This document shows positions 13,255-24,491 of a DNA stretch of 64,000 nucleotides, piece after piece (position 1 is the stretch's first letter; each line of letters begins with the position of its first letter). The notes under the pieces were generated by a model. It saw only the letters and a list, made by a program, of their open reading frames with translations, made no database searches and was not told the origin of the DNA. The translations under genes and the position numbers were made by a program. The stretch covers positions 62,001-126,000 of the forward strand of contig JAFREE010000063.1 in the NCBI GenBank assembly GCA_019400425.1, in the 5' to 3' direction. The stretch comes from Hymenochaete sp. R1 (Eukaryota > Basidiomycota > Agaricomycetes > Hymenochaetales > Hymenochaetaceae).

Positions 13255-15348
13255 ATGGCGGAGAGGAGACCGAGACTCAACAGGGAGGATTCGGAACTAT
13301 CTCCAACGTCTTTGGCAGAAGATTCAGACGTAGGCTTCGTTTCGCCTCCAGAGCTAGAGCCGGAACCAGGTTTACATGGACAACCTGTTAAATGTGAGTC
13401 AGTAACCATACTATAATTATCATTCCTAATTGTGTCTCTAGGGTATGATGTGAGTACTCGATGGGGAGTCGAACTCTCACCCTTTTGTTGACACCAAAAC
13501 CTCCTCTTCCACGGCAGGCGGACCGTAATGAATCTTATACACACATACAGCCTTTCTCGGAAAGGCATGACACCAGCGTAGAGTAATTATGTCCTGAACA
13601 TCTCAGATAAGGAAGCTCTGACACGAATGCAGATTCTTTTATCACCCAATTACGTTGACAGCTCTCGCGGGAGCCATGAGTCTAATGGCATATGTTGCTA
13701 CGTCGAATGATGTATTAGAAGAAGGTCGGGATAAAAGACGACTGTGCGTTTCGTCTTGCCATGGAGTTATCTTTTTACTTACGAAACTTCGCGGTGCAGT
13801 GGAGTTTACGCGGTCATTTCGTTCTTCCTCCTTTTCTCCATGGTCCAGTTTCGCGACGGCCCTTACATTAGACCTCATCCTGCATTTTGGAGGATCGTCC
13901 TTGGAATCAATCTACTTTACGAGCTTGCCGTCGTCTTTCTTTTGTTTCAAGACTTGGATACGGCTAGGCAAATGATGAAATATATCGATCCGAATCTGGG
14001 TGTCGCGCTTCCCGAAAAGAGCTATGCTGAGAATTGCGATTTCACGTTTCAAAATCTCTGGGTACGATTATCCATATTATTCCGAAATAAATCTCACCGT
14101 AGGAAAAGGATGCGGTCGATATCTTCTGTTTAGCACATGCTCTTGGTTGGTTCGGGAAGGCCCTTATCTTGAGGGATTACTGGTTTTGCTGGGTATGAAG
14201 CTTATTTTCTTGTGTTACACCCAGAATTGATCTATCTTTAGATTCTTAGCATTGCATTTGAGTTCGCGGAATATAGCTTACAGCATCAATTGGCCAATTT
14301 TGAGGAGGTCAGTCCTCGAGGCTTTGGTGTTACGTTGCTTCTAACCACACGCTTGTTTGGCAGTGCTGGTGGGACCATGTGGGTTTTCGGTCGCAGAAAC
14401 TTTTTTCTTAAAGACTAGGGTCTCTAATTGTCAAAAAACACAGTGGATATTGGACGTTCTCCTCTGTAATTGGTTAGGGACATACTTAGGTACGCTTTCT
14501 CCGACCATTGAATAGAGCTTCTGCGCGCCCTAACGAACCCTACAGGGATGAAAACATGCCAATTCTTTGAAGTTAAGGTGAGTCGTCGGCCAGCATTCGT
14601 TGCACCATATAATCATGTTCTTTTTCCGGTACAGCACTATGAATGGCGTGGTCTTCGCCAGAGTCGGGGATTTAGGTCAAAGACGAAGCGAGTTATTACC
14701 CAGTTTTCACCACACGATTTTACGGCGTTCAAATGGGAGGGGACTCGATCCTTTCTATCTTACATCTCAGTCGTTCTACTTTTGGCTGTCTTTCTTGCTG
14801 CCGAATTGAACCCCTTCTATTTGAAAGTTAGTGGACCACGTTCCTTCCATGCGGGCAATCGGGGACGATGTATTCTGACCTTTCTAAGGCCCTGCTATGG
14901 ATGGAACCAAGCCATCCTATTGTAATCGCTCGCTTGGCAGGTATTTTTATTTGTGCACTGCCCGCTGTTCGGGAGCTCTATCAGTACCTGGGTGATCCAA
15001 GGCTCGTATTCACCTCTTGACTTAGAGCACGGAACTAAACCTTGATCCATAGGAGAGCCGTCAGAATGGGCGCACATGCCTGGCTCCTGCTTGCCACGGT
15101 TGTGACCGAACTTGTGGTTATTCTCAAATGGAGCAAAGGCCAATTCTCAGTACCATTCCCCAAGTATGTCAAAATCGGATGGGCCGTAGGAATAACTCTT
15201 CTAGTCCTCTACCCTCTTACGAAAGTAAGTCTTCTTTGATACTATTGGTTGGTCAGTCGTTGATCCTTCGGACCGAAAGTTCGGCATACCTAGCGCGAGA
15301 CGGTACGTGCGACGTCGTCGGAAGGAAAATAGCGGAAAAACCAACTAG
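13255..15348 (+). CDS. Phosphatidylserine synthase, base-exchange (PTDSS) type
   Basis: Fourteen exons join in phase to 457 residues: 13255-13393, 13442-13449, 13518-13582, 13633-13743, 13800-14061, 14109-14192, 14242-14307, 14364-14378, 14444-14489, 14546-14577, 14635-14826, 14889-15001, 15053-15224, 15280-15348. Conserved PTDSS features are FFYHPITLTALAG, RDGPYIRPHPAFWR, DPNLGVALPEKSYAENC, the HALGWFGKALILRDYW block, the ECWWDHWILDVLLCNWLG core and a series of hydrophobic segments. Human PTDSS1 is similar in length (473). These ER enzymes swap serine for the head group of phosphatidylcholine or phosphatidylethanolamine in a Ca2+-dependent reaction. This differs from the CDP-diacylglycerol route (Cho1) that is standard in yeasts. 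The intron after exon 12 starts with GC; exons 2 (8 bases) and 8 (15 bases) are micro-exons, the first inferred only from phase. Confidence 0.93.
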
Positions 15349-16165
15349 TGGCCTTCTAGGAGTCGTGGCGAATAATACTCCACCCGTGTAGATGTTTGTT
15401 GCGTTTGTGTATGAAATTGTCTTTTTCTTCTTTACCACTCACGGACGTCTGTCCTACGATAAGAGTATATACTCTTCAGCGCGAAGTGAAGTGTATGCAA
15501 GTTTTTCTCTCAAAATTGATGACTTTTTTCCTACGAGCCACGGACGAGGTCTGTGCGCAAGCAGCCACAAAAGCACCGCTGAAGCACTCGTTCAATGCTA
15601 TAATGCATTGAACGCGTTCGTATGCCACACCGTGCGTAGTACCTGACTTCCACCATGCGATACGTTGCTGAACATATTCATTACCAGCCATTCGCTAAAG
15701 ACCCCAGCAAATAAAGTCGTGTTTTTTGCGTATGAGAGAGGAGCGTGGTAGAGGGCGGAGAGCTCGTATTGAGTTAGCAGATACCTTCTCCCGTTGATGA
15801 TCGCTAACTACAAGTGCCGACGTAGTCTTCATTTATCTCACCAGTTCCCTGGTTTGACTTTTGCTCGGGTTTTGCGTCCGTGAGTTTATCGCAAGACAAT
15901 CATAAGGGTCATTTCTTTCCTCACGGCAAGCATACTGAGTTCCCCGTCACATCGATTATAGGATCCAGGTATCTATCCAAAGCCGACTCACAATAATCTT
16001 AAATGCCGAATGCCGCACGGCTGCCCTTGAGTATACATGTACCACAGTGCATATAACGGCACAGGGCGGCCCGATCAAGCTTACAGCGAAAGGAGCTTCC
16101 CGCAGAGTTTGAATATCATTGTCGCTGTGCCGTGACCTTTCCCCCCTTTTTTAAACAATCCCTTC
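15349..16165. other. Intergenic stretch
   Basis: 3' flank of the phosphatidylserine synthase gene and upstream region of the small gene at 16166. Only short open frames; no repeat or RNA gene recognised. Confidence 0.5.
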
Positions 16166-16493
16166 ATGTCATCTTACGATGCCTCCCCCACCCTGCCCCA
16201 TTTTGTTTCGTTTTGTCAAAATCTAATTCAAAGGCGCAGTGGTGAAGTCGCACGAGGCCCACGCGCGGCCATGGAGGTCCTCGGTTCGTGTGGCGTACCG
16301 GCATCCCGTTCTGATGGTGGCTCACGACAAGAAACGTTGCCACTAGGACCACGATCGCAGGCTGTACATTCGACTTACCGAAAAGACACGAGAAGTTTCT
16401 ATTTTCGTCGCTACAAACTCCAAGGACAAGGTATGCAAACGAACTTAATGACGACTGGGCTTTTCGGCCGTGCCCATGGTACAGGATCCGTAG
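16166..16493 (+). CDS. Small 67-residue protein of unknown function
   Basis: Three exons (16166-16276, 16347-16430, 16485-16493) join in phase 0 at both junctions, with good GT...AG borders and introns of 70 and 54 bases. The product starts MSSYDASPTLPHF, continues through a basic helical stretch (QNLIQRRSGEVARG) and ends LYIRLTEKTREVSIFVATNS-KDKDP. There is no signal peptide or membrane segment. I do not recognise the family. The even length, phase agreement and regular hydrophobic spacing argue for a real short gene, but a chance model from three short exons is possible; the last exon codes only two residues and the stop. Confidence 0.45.
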
Positions 16494-17554
16494 TTTTCTA
16501 GTCTCAACGTCCTTGGCTCACGGAGTATTAACTCCCAGACTTCGTCTTCCCGAGCTTAAATCTCCCAGATCCGGGGTAGGAGCCCTGCGAACACGAAGGG
16601 CGTGAAATAAAGGAGAGTAAAGGTATGCTAACGAGTTTGTCAGGTAGGAGCCCTGCGAACACGAAGGGCGTGGAATAAAGGAGAGTAAAGGTATGCTAAC
16701 GAGTTTGTCAGTAATGACAAAGCCCTGACCTTCAGAATAGCGTTTGTACGCGGGCTCTAGAAATCCGTTTCGCCAGCACTTCAGCCTCAATTTGCTCATG
16801 CTTAATGCCAAGTTCTACGAAGGTGACATTTTTCGCGAGATTTTAGTATTGTGCTGATTCGGACAGAGGTCATTTTGCTTTGCGATTGAAACAGAAATAA
16901 CTTCCCTGCGCACGGCAGGAGGGTGAATGAAAATACACAACAACGAATTATATAGTATTCAATCTTGCTCAGTTATCTAGAAGATTACGCACAAGAAGAC
17001 GCAGCTTCTTCTTGAGCGCTCTAAACCGGATCGAGGTACGTTCAGGCTTGTCTGTATACGTGTGAAGACGGCAAGTGGTGTATGAATGAGAATCCCACAA
17101 AAATTGAAATTTGCGCTGGTGCATAGGTCATGCGCTGCAGCTGAGCGATAGAGAATAGGAGTGAGGGTCAACCGTTCACCCTGCTTTTGGGAAGGGGTCA
17201 AAGTTGGACAGACTGGAACATGAAATCAATGCCATGAAGACCGTACATTTATCCCCCTTCCCTTCTCTCCCCTTTTCCCAACTCCTATTATTTCGAGTCG
17301 CCAACTGTCCCAACTAAGTGTCCTTAAACGTGGAAATCGTTGATTTTGGGATTTAATTGCAGGCATTCTAAATGTGAATTTAAATAGTTTATGAAGGTCT
17401 GGCGGGCAACTGGTGGCGCGTATTCGTTGTCGTTGAAGTATTCAATCTCCGAACGAAATTTTAACTCGTTCGCGTCTGGCAAGAACACGCGCGGGCGCCT
17501 CGCTTGACGCGTGTTTTTCAATCTCTCACTACTTCAATAGTCAAAGGCGCGTTC
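16494..17554. other. Intergenic stretch with a 68-bp tandem duplication
   Basis: No gene seen. The stretch carries the duplication listed separately and ends in the promoter of the ARP6 gene, which includes a pyrimidine-rich run near 17253-17280. Confidence 0.5.
16575..16711. repeat. 68-bp tandem duplication
   Basis: Two adjacent copies with a period of 68 bases (16575-16642 and 16643-16711) differ at one position (A versus G in GTG[A/G]AATAAAGG). The near-identity points to a recent slippage or unequal-exchange event in non-coding DNA. Confidence 0.93.
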
Positions 17555-19794
17555 ATGCAGAGATTGCCTGTTCTCGTCCTAGATAATGGAGCGTCAACCA
17601 TCAAGGCTGGTCTGGTGGGGGCTGAAGATATCGTAGAGGAACGAACTCCTCGGTGAGATGTAATTCTCGAGGTGGCTCGAGCAGGCTCATAACGCATCGC
17701 GCTCTGTTAGATTGGTAACGAATGCGATTGTCCGGCAGACGAAAGCCGACAAAGTTACTTTCTTCGGCCATGAACTTGACCAATGTACCGACTTTGCTTC
17801 TCTTCACTATCGGAGGCCCTTCGAAAGAGTATGAAGCGACTTCTCACCGACGCGGCCGCTTTCTCACGGACTATGTAGGGATACCTCACGGATTGGGATG
17901 CCCAAAAGGCAGTTTGGGACGGCCTTCTATCTCAAGAATGCCTAGATGTAAGCTTGCATCGTCCTCATTACTTCCGTGAGAACTATCACTCAGGTATGCG
18001 AGAGTTAGGTGAACACGTCTGATGTGTCCCTCCTCGTTACCGAGCCTTGCTTCAATCTTCCAAATGTACAAGAACAATACGACCAGATTGTATTCGAAGC
18101 ATATGACTTCCCTTCCTACGCTCGATGTATCCGTGAGTAGAGTAGCTAGGTTTCGTTTGGAGTCGCCGTGGGCCTGGCTGACAAAAAAGGAACCCACCTA
18201 GCTCCTTCTCTTCTTCCTTACGGGAGGCTTTTTCAAGAAACAGGAGCCGAACCGACTCCGGAGTGTATGATGATCGTCGACTCCGGATATAGCTTTACAC
18301 ATGTCGTACCGCTCATGGACGGAAAGGTCATTTGGTCCGGTGTCCGTCGGTGCGTTCGTCAAACTTTGACCAGCGTATTTTTCTTTCGGAATTCTAAAAT
18401 AATCAATCTACAGGATAGACGTGGGTGGAAAACTTCTCACGAACTACCTGAAGGAGCTCCTGTCTTACCGACAGTTTGATCTTATGGGCGAGACATACAT
18501 CACAAATGACGTGAAAGAGAAGTGTTGCTATGTGGCTACGAACTACAAGCAGGACATGGAATTAACCCGGTGAGCTCGATTTGGCGGATTGATGACTGCC
18601 TTTACTCATTTGCCCTGCCCTTGACGAATTAATATCATTTCGGAAAGCTCCGATCCCTCGAAGATCGTACAAGAATACATACTCCCTCGCTATTCAGAAA
18701 ACAAACGCGGTCGAGTAAGATCTAAAGATGATATGGTCTCGCAAGACGACGATGTCATTCGCATGTCTACGGAACGATTCGCAATTGCTGAACTCCTTTT
18801 CAGACCGAATGATATTGGCAAGCGCCCTCCCTTCATCTGCCCAACGGCTCTCAATCGATCTCTGATCAATCTTCTTTCCTGAAGGTCTTCAACAATCAGG
18901 CCTCGCACGCACAGTGGCAGATGCCATCTCTTCAACTCCAGAGGACCTCCAAGGTTTGTTCTGGGCCAATATCGGCCTGATCGGTGGCAGCGTCCTGTTC
19001 CCCGGATTCCGACATCGCCTGTGAGTGATCTCATTCGATCTAAGTTTGGTTGTTCGTTTGAACCAAACTCCCTGTTCTCTCCTGTGCGACCGGGAGCGAG
19101 TGGAAAGAGATGGATCTCACTGACCTCTGACACCCTCTTTGGTGGTGTTCTCTATATCTAGAAAAGCTGAATTGAGAAGTCTCGCGCCGGTCGACTATGA
19201 AGTTCGGATATACGAACCTTCCAAGTGAGTAAACTTTGTCAAAAGGGCGGACCCCAATCCATTCTTTGCAACGCATCTAATAACTCGTTTCCTTGTTCTC
19301 CTAATACCTCGCGCCCAAATCTGTCGCCTCAACCCCCAATCTTGTTCTGAATATACGCCACAACTTCTTCTCGCTCTTCCCGCATCATCCCACATCGAAA
19401 TTGTAATCAATTTGGAACACCTCGCATCCCCTACTTCGTCCCCGCCCCTGACCCTTACTCATCTTCGCCCTCATCCAATGGTAAAAATCCCCAAAGCCCC
19501 GTCACAGCAGCCTTCTCCGCGGGCGCCGAGCTGGCTCGCCATCCTGGGTTTGAGCACATCTTGATGACTCGTGCGGAGTACCAAGAGTCCGGGAGTAACG
19601 GATGCAGGCGGAAGTTTGCAGATGTTTCTTGGCAAGTAGATGGACAGAGAGACAATCAAAACACATTGGAGGTTTCGGAGGGAGCGAAGACGGCTAGTGG
19701 TGGTGACGGCCGAATGAAGGCGCGAATGGGAAGAGCTCGTGAGGAGATCCCTGTTCGTGATGGGAAGACAGCAAGAAGTTCGAGAAAACGATAA
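17555..19794 (+). CDS. ARP6: Actin-related protein 6 (SWR1 complex subunit)
   Basis: Ten exons (17555-17652, 17711-17828, 17879-17947, 18009-18132, 18190-18349, 18414-18569, 18648-18817, 18885-19020, 19162-19224, 19497-19794) give 463 residues. ARP6 hallmarks are [16 protein letters not shown] near the start, [20 protein letters not shown], the actin phosphate-loop region [34 protein letters not shown], and the C-terminal [19 protein letters not shown]6 joins Swc6/Swc2 in the SWR1 remodeller that exchanges H2A.Z into nucleosomes. Here about 50 basic, polar residues extend past the usual end. Intron 7 begins with GC (G|GCAAGC...GAAG|G), the only way to keep the conserved frame. Intron 9 is 272 bases, long for this window. 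The gene is convergent with GUT2, stops 172 bases apart. Confidence 0.95.
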
Positions 19795-19966
19795 AGAAAA
19801 ACATGTCGTATAGTTGAATATGTCTACATACAGGTAGTAGTTGTACAACACGAAGATTGAGGTCCAGTTTTAGAGAACGAAAGAAAGAAACTGTGAACTT
19901 GTAAAGGTAGATTGTCCGTTTACAACATAATCAAGCAATAATGTACGTAAATAAATAATCTCTCTT

Positions 19967-22341
19967 TCAGACTCCACCCCCACTTTTCTCAACAGGAATG
20001 CGCATCCTCTTCACCCTCTGCACCTCATCAGGTCTAAACAAAACCTCCTTCAGCCCTGCGCACAGCTCCAAGAACTCCTGGAAATCAAACTCCTTTCTAT
20101 TCTCCAACCCTGCTTCTGCGAGGACGTACTTTAGATCCTCCTCTCTAACCCGAGCGTAATCTGGTAAAGACTTCAGCAAGTCACGGAGGCCGATTGCATC
20201 TACTCTTGCGTTGGCGTCTGCAGAGCCGTCGCTCGTCCTAGACCCAAATGAGGCTCGAAGCTCGCTCATCTCGGCTGCACCGAACTGCGCTCTGGCGTAT
20301 TCCATCGGAGAGTTAGCCTCGGGAACACTCGTTGGCGTAGGCCTCGATCCTTGTTGGACAGTATTGATAGGTCGAAGCTTCAGACAGTTCACCAGGATGT
20401 CCCACTTCGAACGCGTCGTAGCACCCTTCAACACACGAGCCATCTCCTCCGAGTCCGCCGCCAAATGCGAAAGGCCCATGCTTTTCAAGAAAGCAACGCC
20501 CCTCTCGAGTTCCTTCGCCCTTCGTTTCTTGTCCCACCCAAGCTCATCAGATAAGATCTCAATGACTCGCGGAAGAGCTACGAGCGCCGCATGAGCGTTC
20601 AAGAAGGCAAGACGAGTTCGACGAGCAAGGACGTCAACGGCCGTCTGCGCGTATTCGTGTCTTGCAGCGTACCGAACCTCTGCCTCGATGAACGGATACA
20701 ATGGACTCAGCCTGTGTCCGTGCTGAGGCCAGAACTCCCCTGTAGGTTCCGCAAGCCCACATACGGTCCAAGCTCTATCACCGTAATTCTCGGAAAGGTG
20801 CTTCGCCACTTCGGACTCGAGGCCAAATCGCTGGATGAGGCCAATGAATTGCGTTCGAGACCACCCGTCGGTGCCTACGAGGTGGATGGACTCCGTCCTG
20901 CATCCTGCATTGACTCGAGATTGGAGCGAGAAGGCTCGAACGGCTTCGTCGACAGTTTCCTCTGCCATCTTGCGATAGGTTGTCCATTTGCCGCCAGCGA
21001 TGGTGAGGAGACCTGACGAGGACAGGTGAAGCATGTGATTCCGGACAAGACCTTCTGTGCGTGCTGCGTTCGGGTTACGTACGAGTGGACGGATGCCTGA
21101 CCAGGCGGAGAGAACGTCTCCTCGTCGGACTTTGATGTCTGGGGAGAGGTAGTGGCGAACTTCGTCGAGAACCCAGTCGATGTCTTCCTCTCGTGGCTGC
21201 GGGTCGGTCTCTATCTTGCAGGGACTATCAGTCGTACCTGCGATGGTGTTGCCTTGCCATGGGAGGAAGAATATAACACGTCCATCTGAGGTTTGTGGGT
21301 CAAGCAGGCCCATATTCCTTGGTGCGTAGTAGTTTGGTAAGGTGATGTGCACACCTGCGGCTGGAGCGACGATGGGTTCATGAGCAGGGTTGTCGAGGGT
21401 AAGCATAGAATCTGCAAAAGGACCGGTTGCGTTGATAATTCCTCTTGCACGTACAGGCCAAGATTGACCTGTGAGAGCATCTTTGACGATTGCACCAGTA
21501 AGTGTACCGTTGTCATCCTTCTGAAGCTCGGTGACCTCAGTGTAGTTGGCAACAGTGGCCCCAAAAGAAACAGCGGTCATGATAAGAGCCATATTCATAC
21601 GAGTGTCGTTATGCTGTCCATCGTAATACACTATCGCACCGACTAACCCATCTTGCTTGATCATTGGGAAAGTTTCGACTGCCTTTCCCTTGCTCATGAC
21701 GTATGATGTTTCCATGTTCTCTTTCCCAGCAAGGACGTCGTAGAGCTTGCAGCCGGCCCAGTAATATGGAATTTGCCAGTATTTGTACACGGGGAGCATG
21801 ATTGGTAGCATGTTCGACAGATAAGGGGCTGTCTCCAGGAATATGCGCCGTTCATGCAAGGCTTCCTTGACGAGCTTGTATTGCTCATAATCAAGTTCCA
21901 TGACCGCCTTCTGAAGGTAACGCACGCCACCATGAACGAGTTTGGTAGACTTTGACGACGTGCCTGTATACAATTTAATCCCTTTCTTGTATAAGAAATG
22001 ACTCAAGGCATACCAGAGCTAAAATCGCTTCGTTCAACGAGAGCAACTTTCAAACCACGGGTTGCAGCGTCAACCGCCACACCCGCTCCAGTTGCGCCTC
22101 CTCCCACAACAAGTAGGTCAAATTGGTTCTCGCCGGTACCCCGAGTCGACTCTTTCAACTTCTCCAGCATCTCTTTTCGACTGGGCGGCGTCCATGGTGG
22201 AGGAGGTCTTCGATTCCTGATGGTGGACGGAGAATAAGCCGGGCCTGAGTTGAGATAGTAGTACCCTCCAGCAGCCGATGTTGCCACTCCAGCCGACGCG
22301 TACACGATTGTTCGACGCGAAAGCAGCCTCTTGAAGACCAT
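19967..22341 (-). CDS. GUT2: FAD-dependent glycerol-3-phosphate dehydrogenase, mitochondrial
   Basis: Two exons (22341-22014 and 21963-19967) separated by a 50-base intron give 774 residues. A basic N-terminus with a hydrophobic segment (about residues 12-30) suits import into mitochondria and anchoring in the inner membrane. The FAD-binding site is FDLLVVGGGATGAGVAVDAA, followed by the family signatures TSSKSTKLVHGGVRYL and, near residue 400, LTIAGGKWTTYRKMAEETVD. The enzyme oxidises glycerol 3-phosphate to dihydroxyacetone phosphate and passes electrons to ubiquinone, for glycerol use and the G3P shuttle. The last 80 residues (ARVDAIGLRDLLKSLPDYA... EFDFQEFLELCAGL) resemble a degenerate EF-hand pair as in animal GPD2, and yeast Gut2 lacks this. 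Calcium-binding acidic positions are largely missing. Confidence 0.96.
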
Positions 22342-23737
22342 CAGGGCTCACTAAGATGGTTTCAGTAACAGAAAAAGTGCCAGCGGCGAGGTGACCGTTG
22401 CTGTGTGTCCCGAGAGCATTATTCAGTGAATTTCGTGGTGGACGTCCTTTATTGCAAAGTAACGTGGCGGCAAATCCGGCCCGTTTGCAAGCCCGTAGGT
22501 CCCTTTTCTCACGCTCGGACCGTTATGAACTTCAAACGAACGAGCGAACGAACGTGGCAGCTCTCTCTCCGTCTCGTACTACTATGAACAAGAAACACAA
22601 CATTATGCATGTCGCAAATGCTCGAAATGCAGCAGAACGAGAGCTTTTCATCTGCTTGCGAATATATGATATCAATAACTGGACCCTGGGTCTGTCAGTT
22701 GAGAACTCGAATGCTCGATAAAAGCAAGGCTAGGGAGTACATCGACTCAGTTGTGATGTATGCATCAAGTCCAGGTGAGCTCGCTTTAACGAGACGCTCT
22801 TTTTAATCATACTCATACAACATATATCCGTCTAGAGTATTCGTCGAACGCTGCGCAGCATCCACACCGTCGTATTCTGCTCAGATGTCCAGCTTCTCAA
22901 ATCTTTCAACCCATTTTCTTTTCTTTCTCTCATACCCGACGAACACCCCTCTCCCTTTACACCGGCGACAAAGCAAAAAATCAGAATCCCTCAGCATCAT
23001 GGAGCACATAACGACCACTGGGCTCGACAGCCGATAACCAACGAGCTCCTGGGTGGGCTGATTTCCCAGGTCAGAAAGCAAGACCAGCCGGAGAAGAGCG
23101 AAGCTGTTAAAGCATGAATAACATGTGCTCTATCATCGTAAGTAACTTAAGAGATAACTGGCCCATGGCCACACCATGATGTTTCCAAATATGCTTTCTT
23201 CACAAGTGTGTTCTCTATGCTACCCTCGCAGTCGCATTGTTGAGCTGGCCCACGACGTCTCCCAGGAAATCGCCCCTTTAGTGGTATCTGGCAGTAAACT
23301 CCCGTAGCTATTTTTAATTTATCAAGGTGCTGATATCCGCGGGATCTCGCTGCTGGTCAATAGTGCTCTGCTCGTCCCGGTATCGATGTCTAGGGTATCA
23401 AGAGCTGCTTTCGGGATTATGATGAGAGTGTCGAGGACGCTCAAAAGTTCAATTCCGAAACTTTCATGTATTTACGCTATGGTCAGTCTAATTTCTACGA
23501 GTTTCAGATTTCCTTGTTGAAGTGCTTATCCTGAAATTTTGGCGGGCATCATTACTGCGTGTGCGATATCCTTACTACATATCTTTACCGGGTTCCATTG
23601 GTCTCCTATTCTACTTTCGATTTCTTTCAAGGTGTTGTCGTGTTTAATGCCATGTCCTCTGAATCATGACGAACAAGTTCATAAACGTATAAATTTTGAA
23701 TTTGACGCGTTCGTGCTTTGAGGCGCTATAATAGACT
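22342..23737. other. Intergenic stretch upstream of GUT2
   Basis: Promoter side of GUT2 followed by DNA with only short open frames. No gene, RNA gene or clear repeat seen before the inverted-repeat element at 23738. Confidence 0.5.
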
Positions 23738-23979
23738 CACAGCAGGCATAGTCGAATTATTTGACCAAACATATTCATCAAAAAGTGTGAGATATATTCA
23801 TTATATGTTTTGGGGTTTTCAAGGTCATTAATATTTGAAAATATATTCTAATCCCCCTGCCAAAGTAAGGATATATTTTCGGATTTATTGACACAAAAAA
23901 ACCCCAAAACATATAATGCATATGTTTCACGCTTTTTGACGAATATGTTCAGCCAAATGATTCGACTATGCCTGCTGTG
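23738..23979. mobile_element. 242-bp terminal-inverted-repeat element (MITE), CACTA-like ends
   Basis: The two ends are inverted copies of about 82 bases, starting CACAGCAGGCATAGTCGAAT and ending in its complement, with about ten differences that are mostly transitions. The trinucleotide ACT directly flanks both sides, a 3-bp target-site duplication. A CAC terminus with 3-bp duplication is the rule in the CACTA (CMC/EnSpm) superfamily. No coding capacity: it is a short non-autonomous element able to fold into a nearly complete hairpin around an AT-rich centre of about 78 bases. Confidence 0.85.
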
Positions 23980-24491
23980 ACTGAGCGAGGCGATCCGTTC
24001 AAGTCAACGACAATTTTGGATCCGCGCCGTTGTTGTCCACATCATCATCCCTAACACAACAAACACTAATTTGACGACGAAATGCCCGGTGCTCCTCACT
24101 GGACGACGATGACAATGGCAGGGCGACTTGAAGATTTCGTATTGGCGGCGTCTGTTGATTTGGTGTGCGCTCTCGCATTCTATTGGATGATCTGACTGCG
24201 GTAGCCGACGGGGGCCTTAGCGACAAGCCTCACGACGAATCGCATCGCATCGCACCATCCACCTCCATCTCTATCTCTATCTTTTGCTGCTGCGTAGCTC
24301 CCAGGGCCTTTCTTACCTGGTGATTGTCATCATCCTTTGTATCTCGTCCTTCAACACTCATGTTTGACGAGTGAAGCTTTCAAAGCTCAGGCTCCTGACT
24401 CCTCTCTCCTCCTGTACCGACCGTGTCGTTTGCCCGGTGCAACACACTTCCCCTCCTTCCAACGTCTCTAGTTCCTCCTTAGTTTTTTCTC
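23980..24491. other. Upstream region of the membrane-protein gene at 24492
   Basis: No gene seen. A pyrimidine-rich leader (CTCTCTCC and TCTATCTCTATC runs, 24250-24490) precedes the start codon, as is usual for basidiomycete 5' leaders. Confidence 0.5.
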
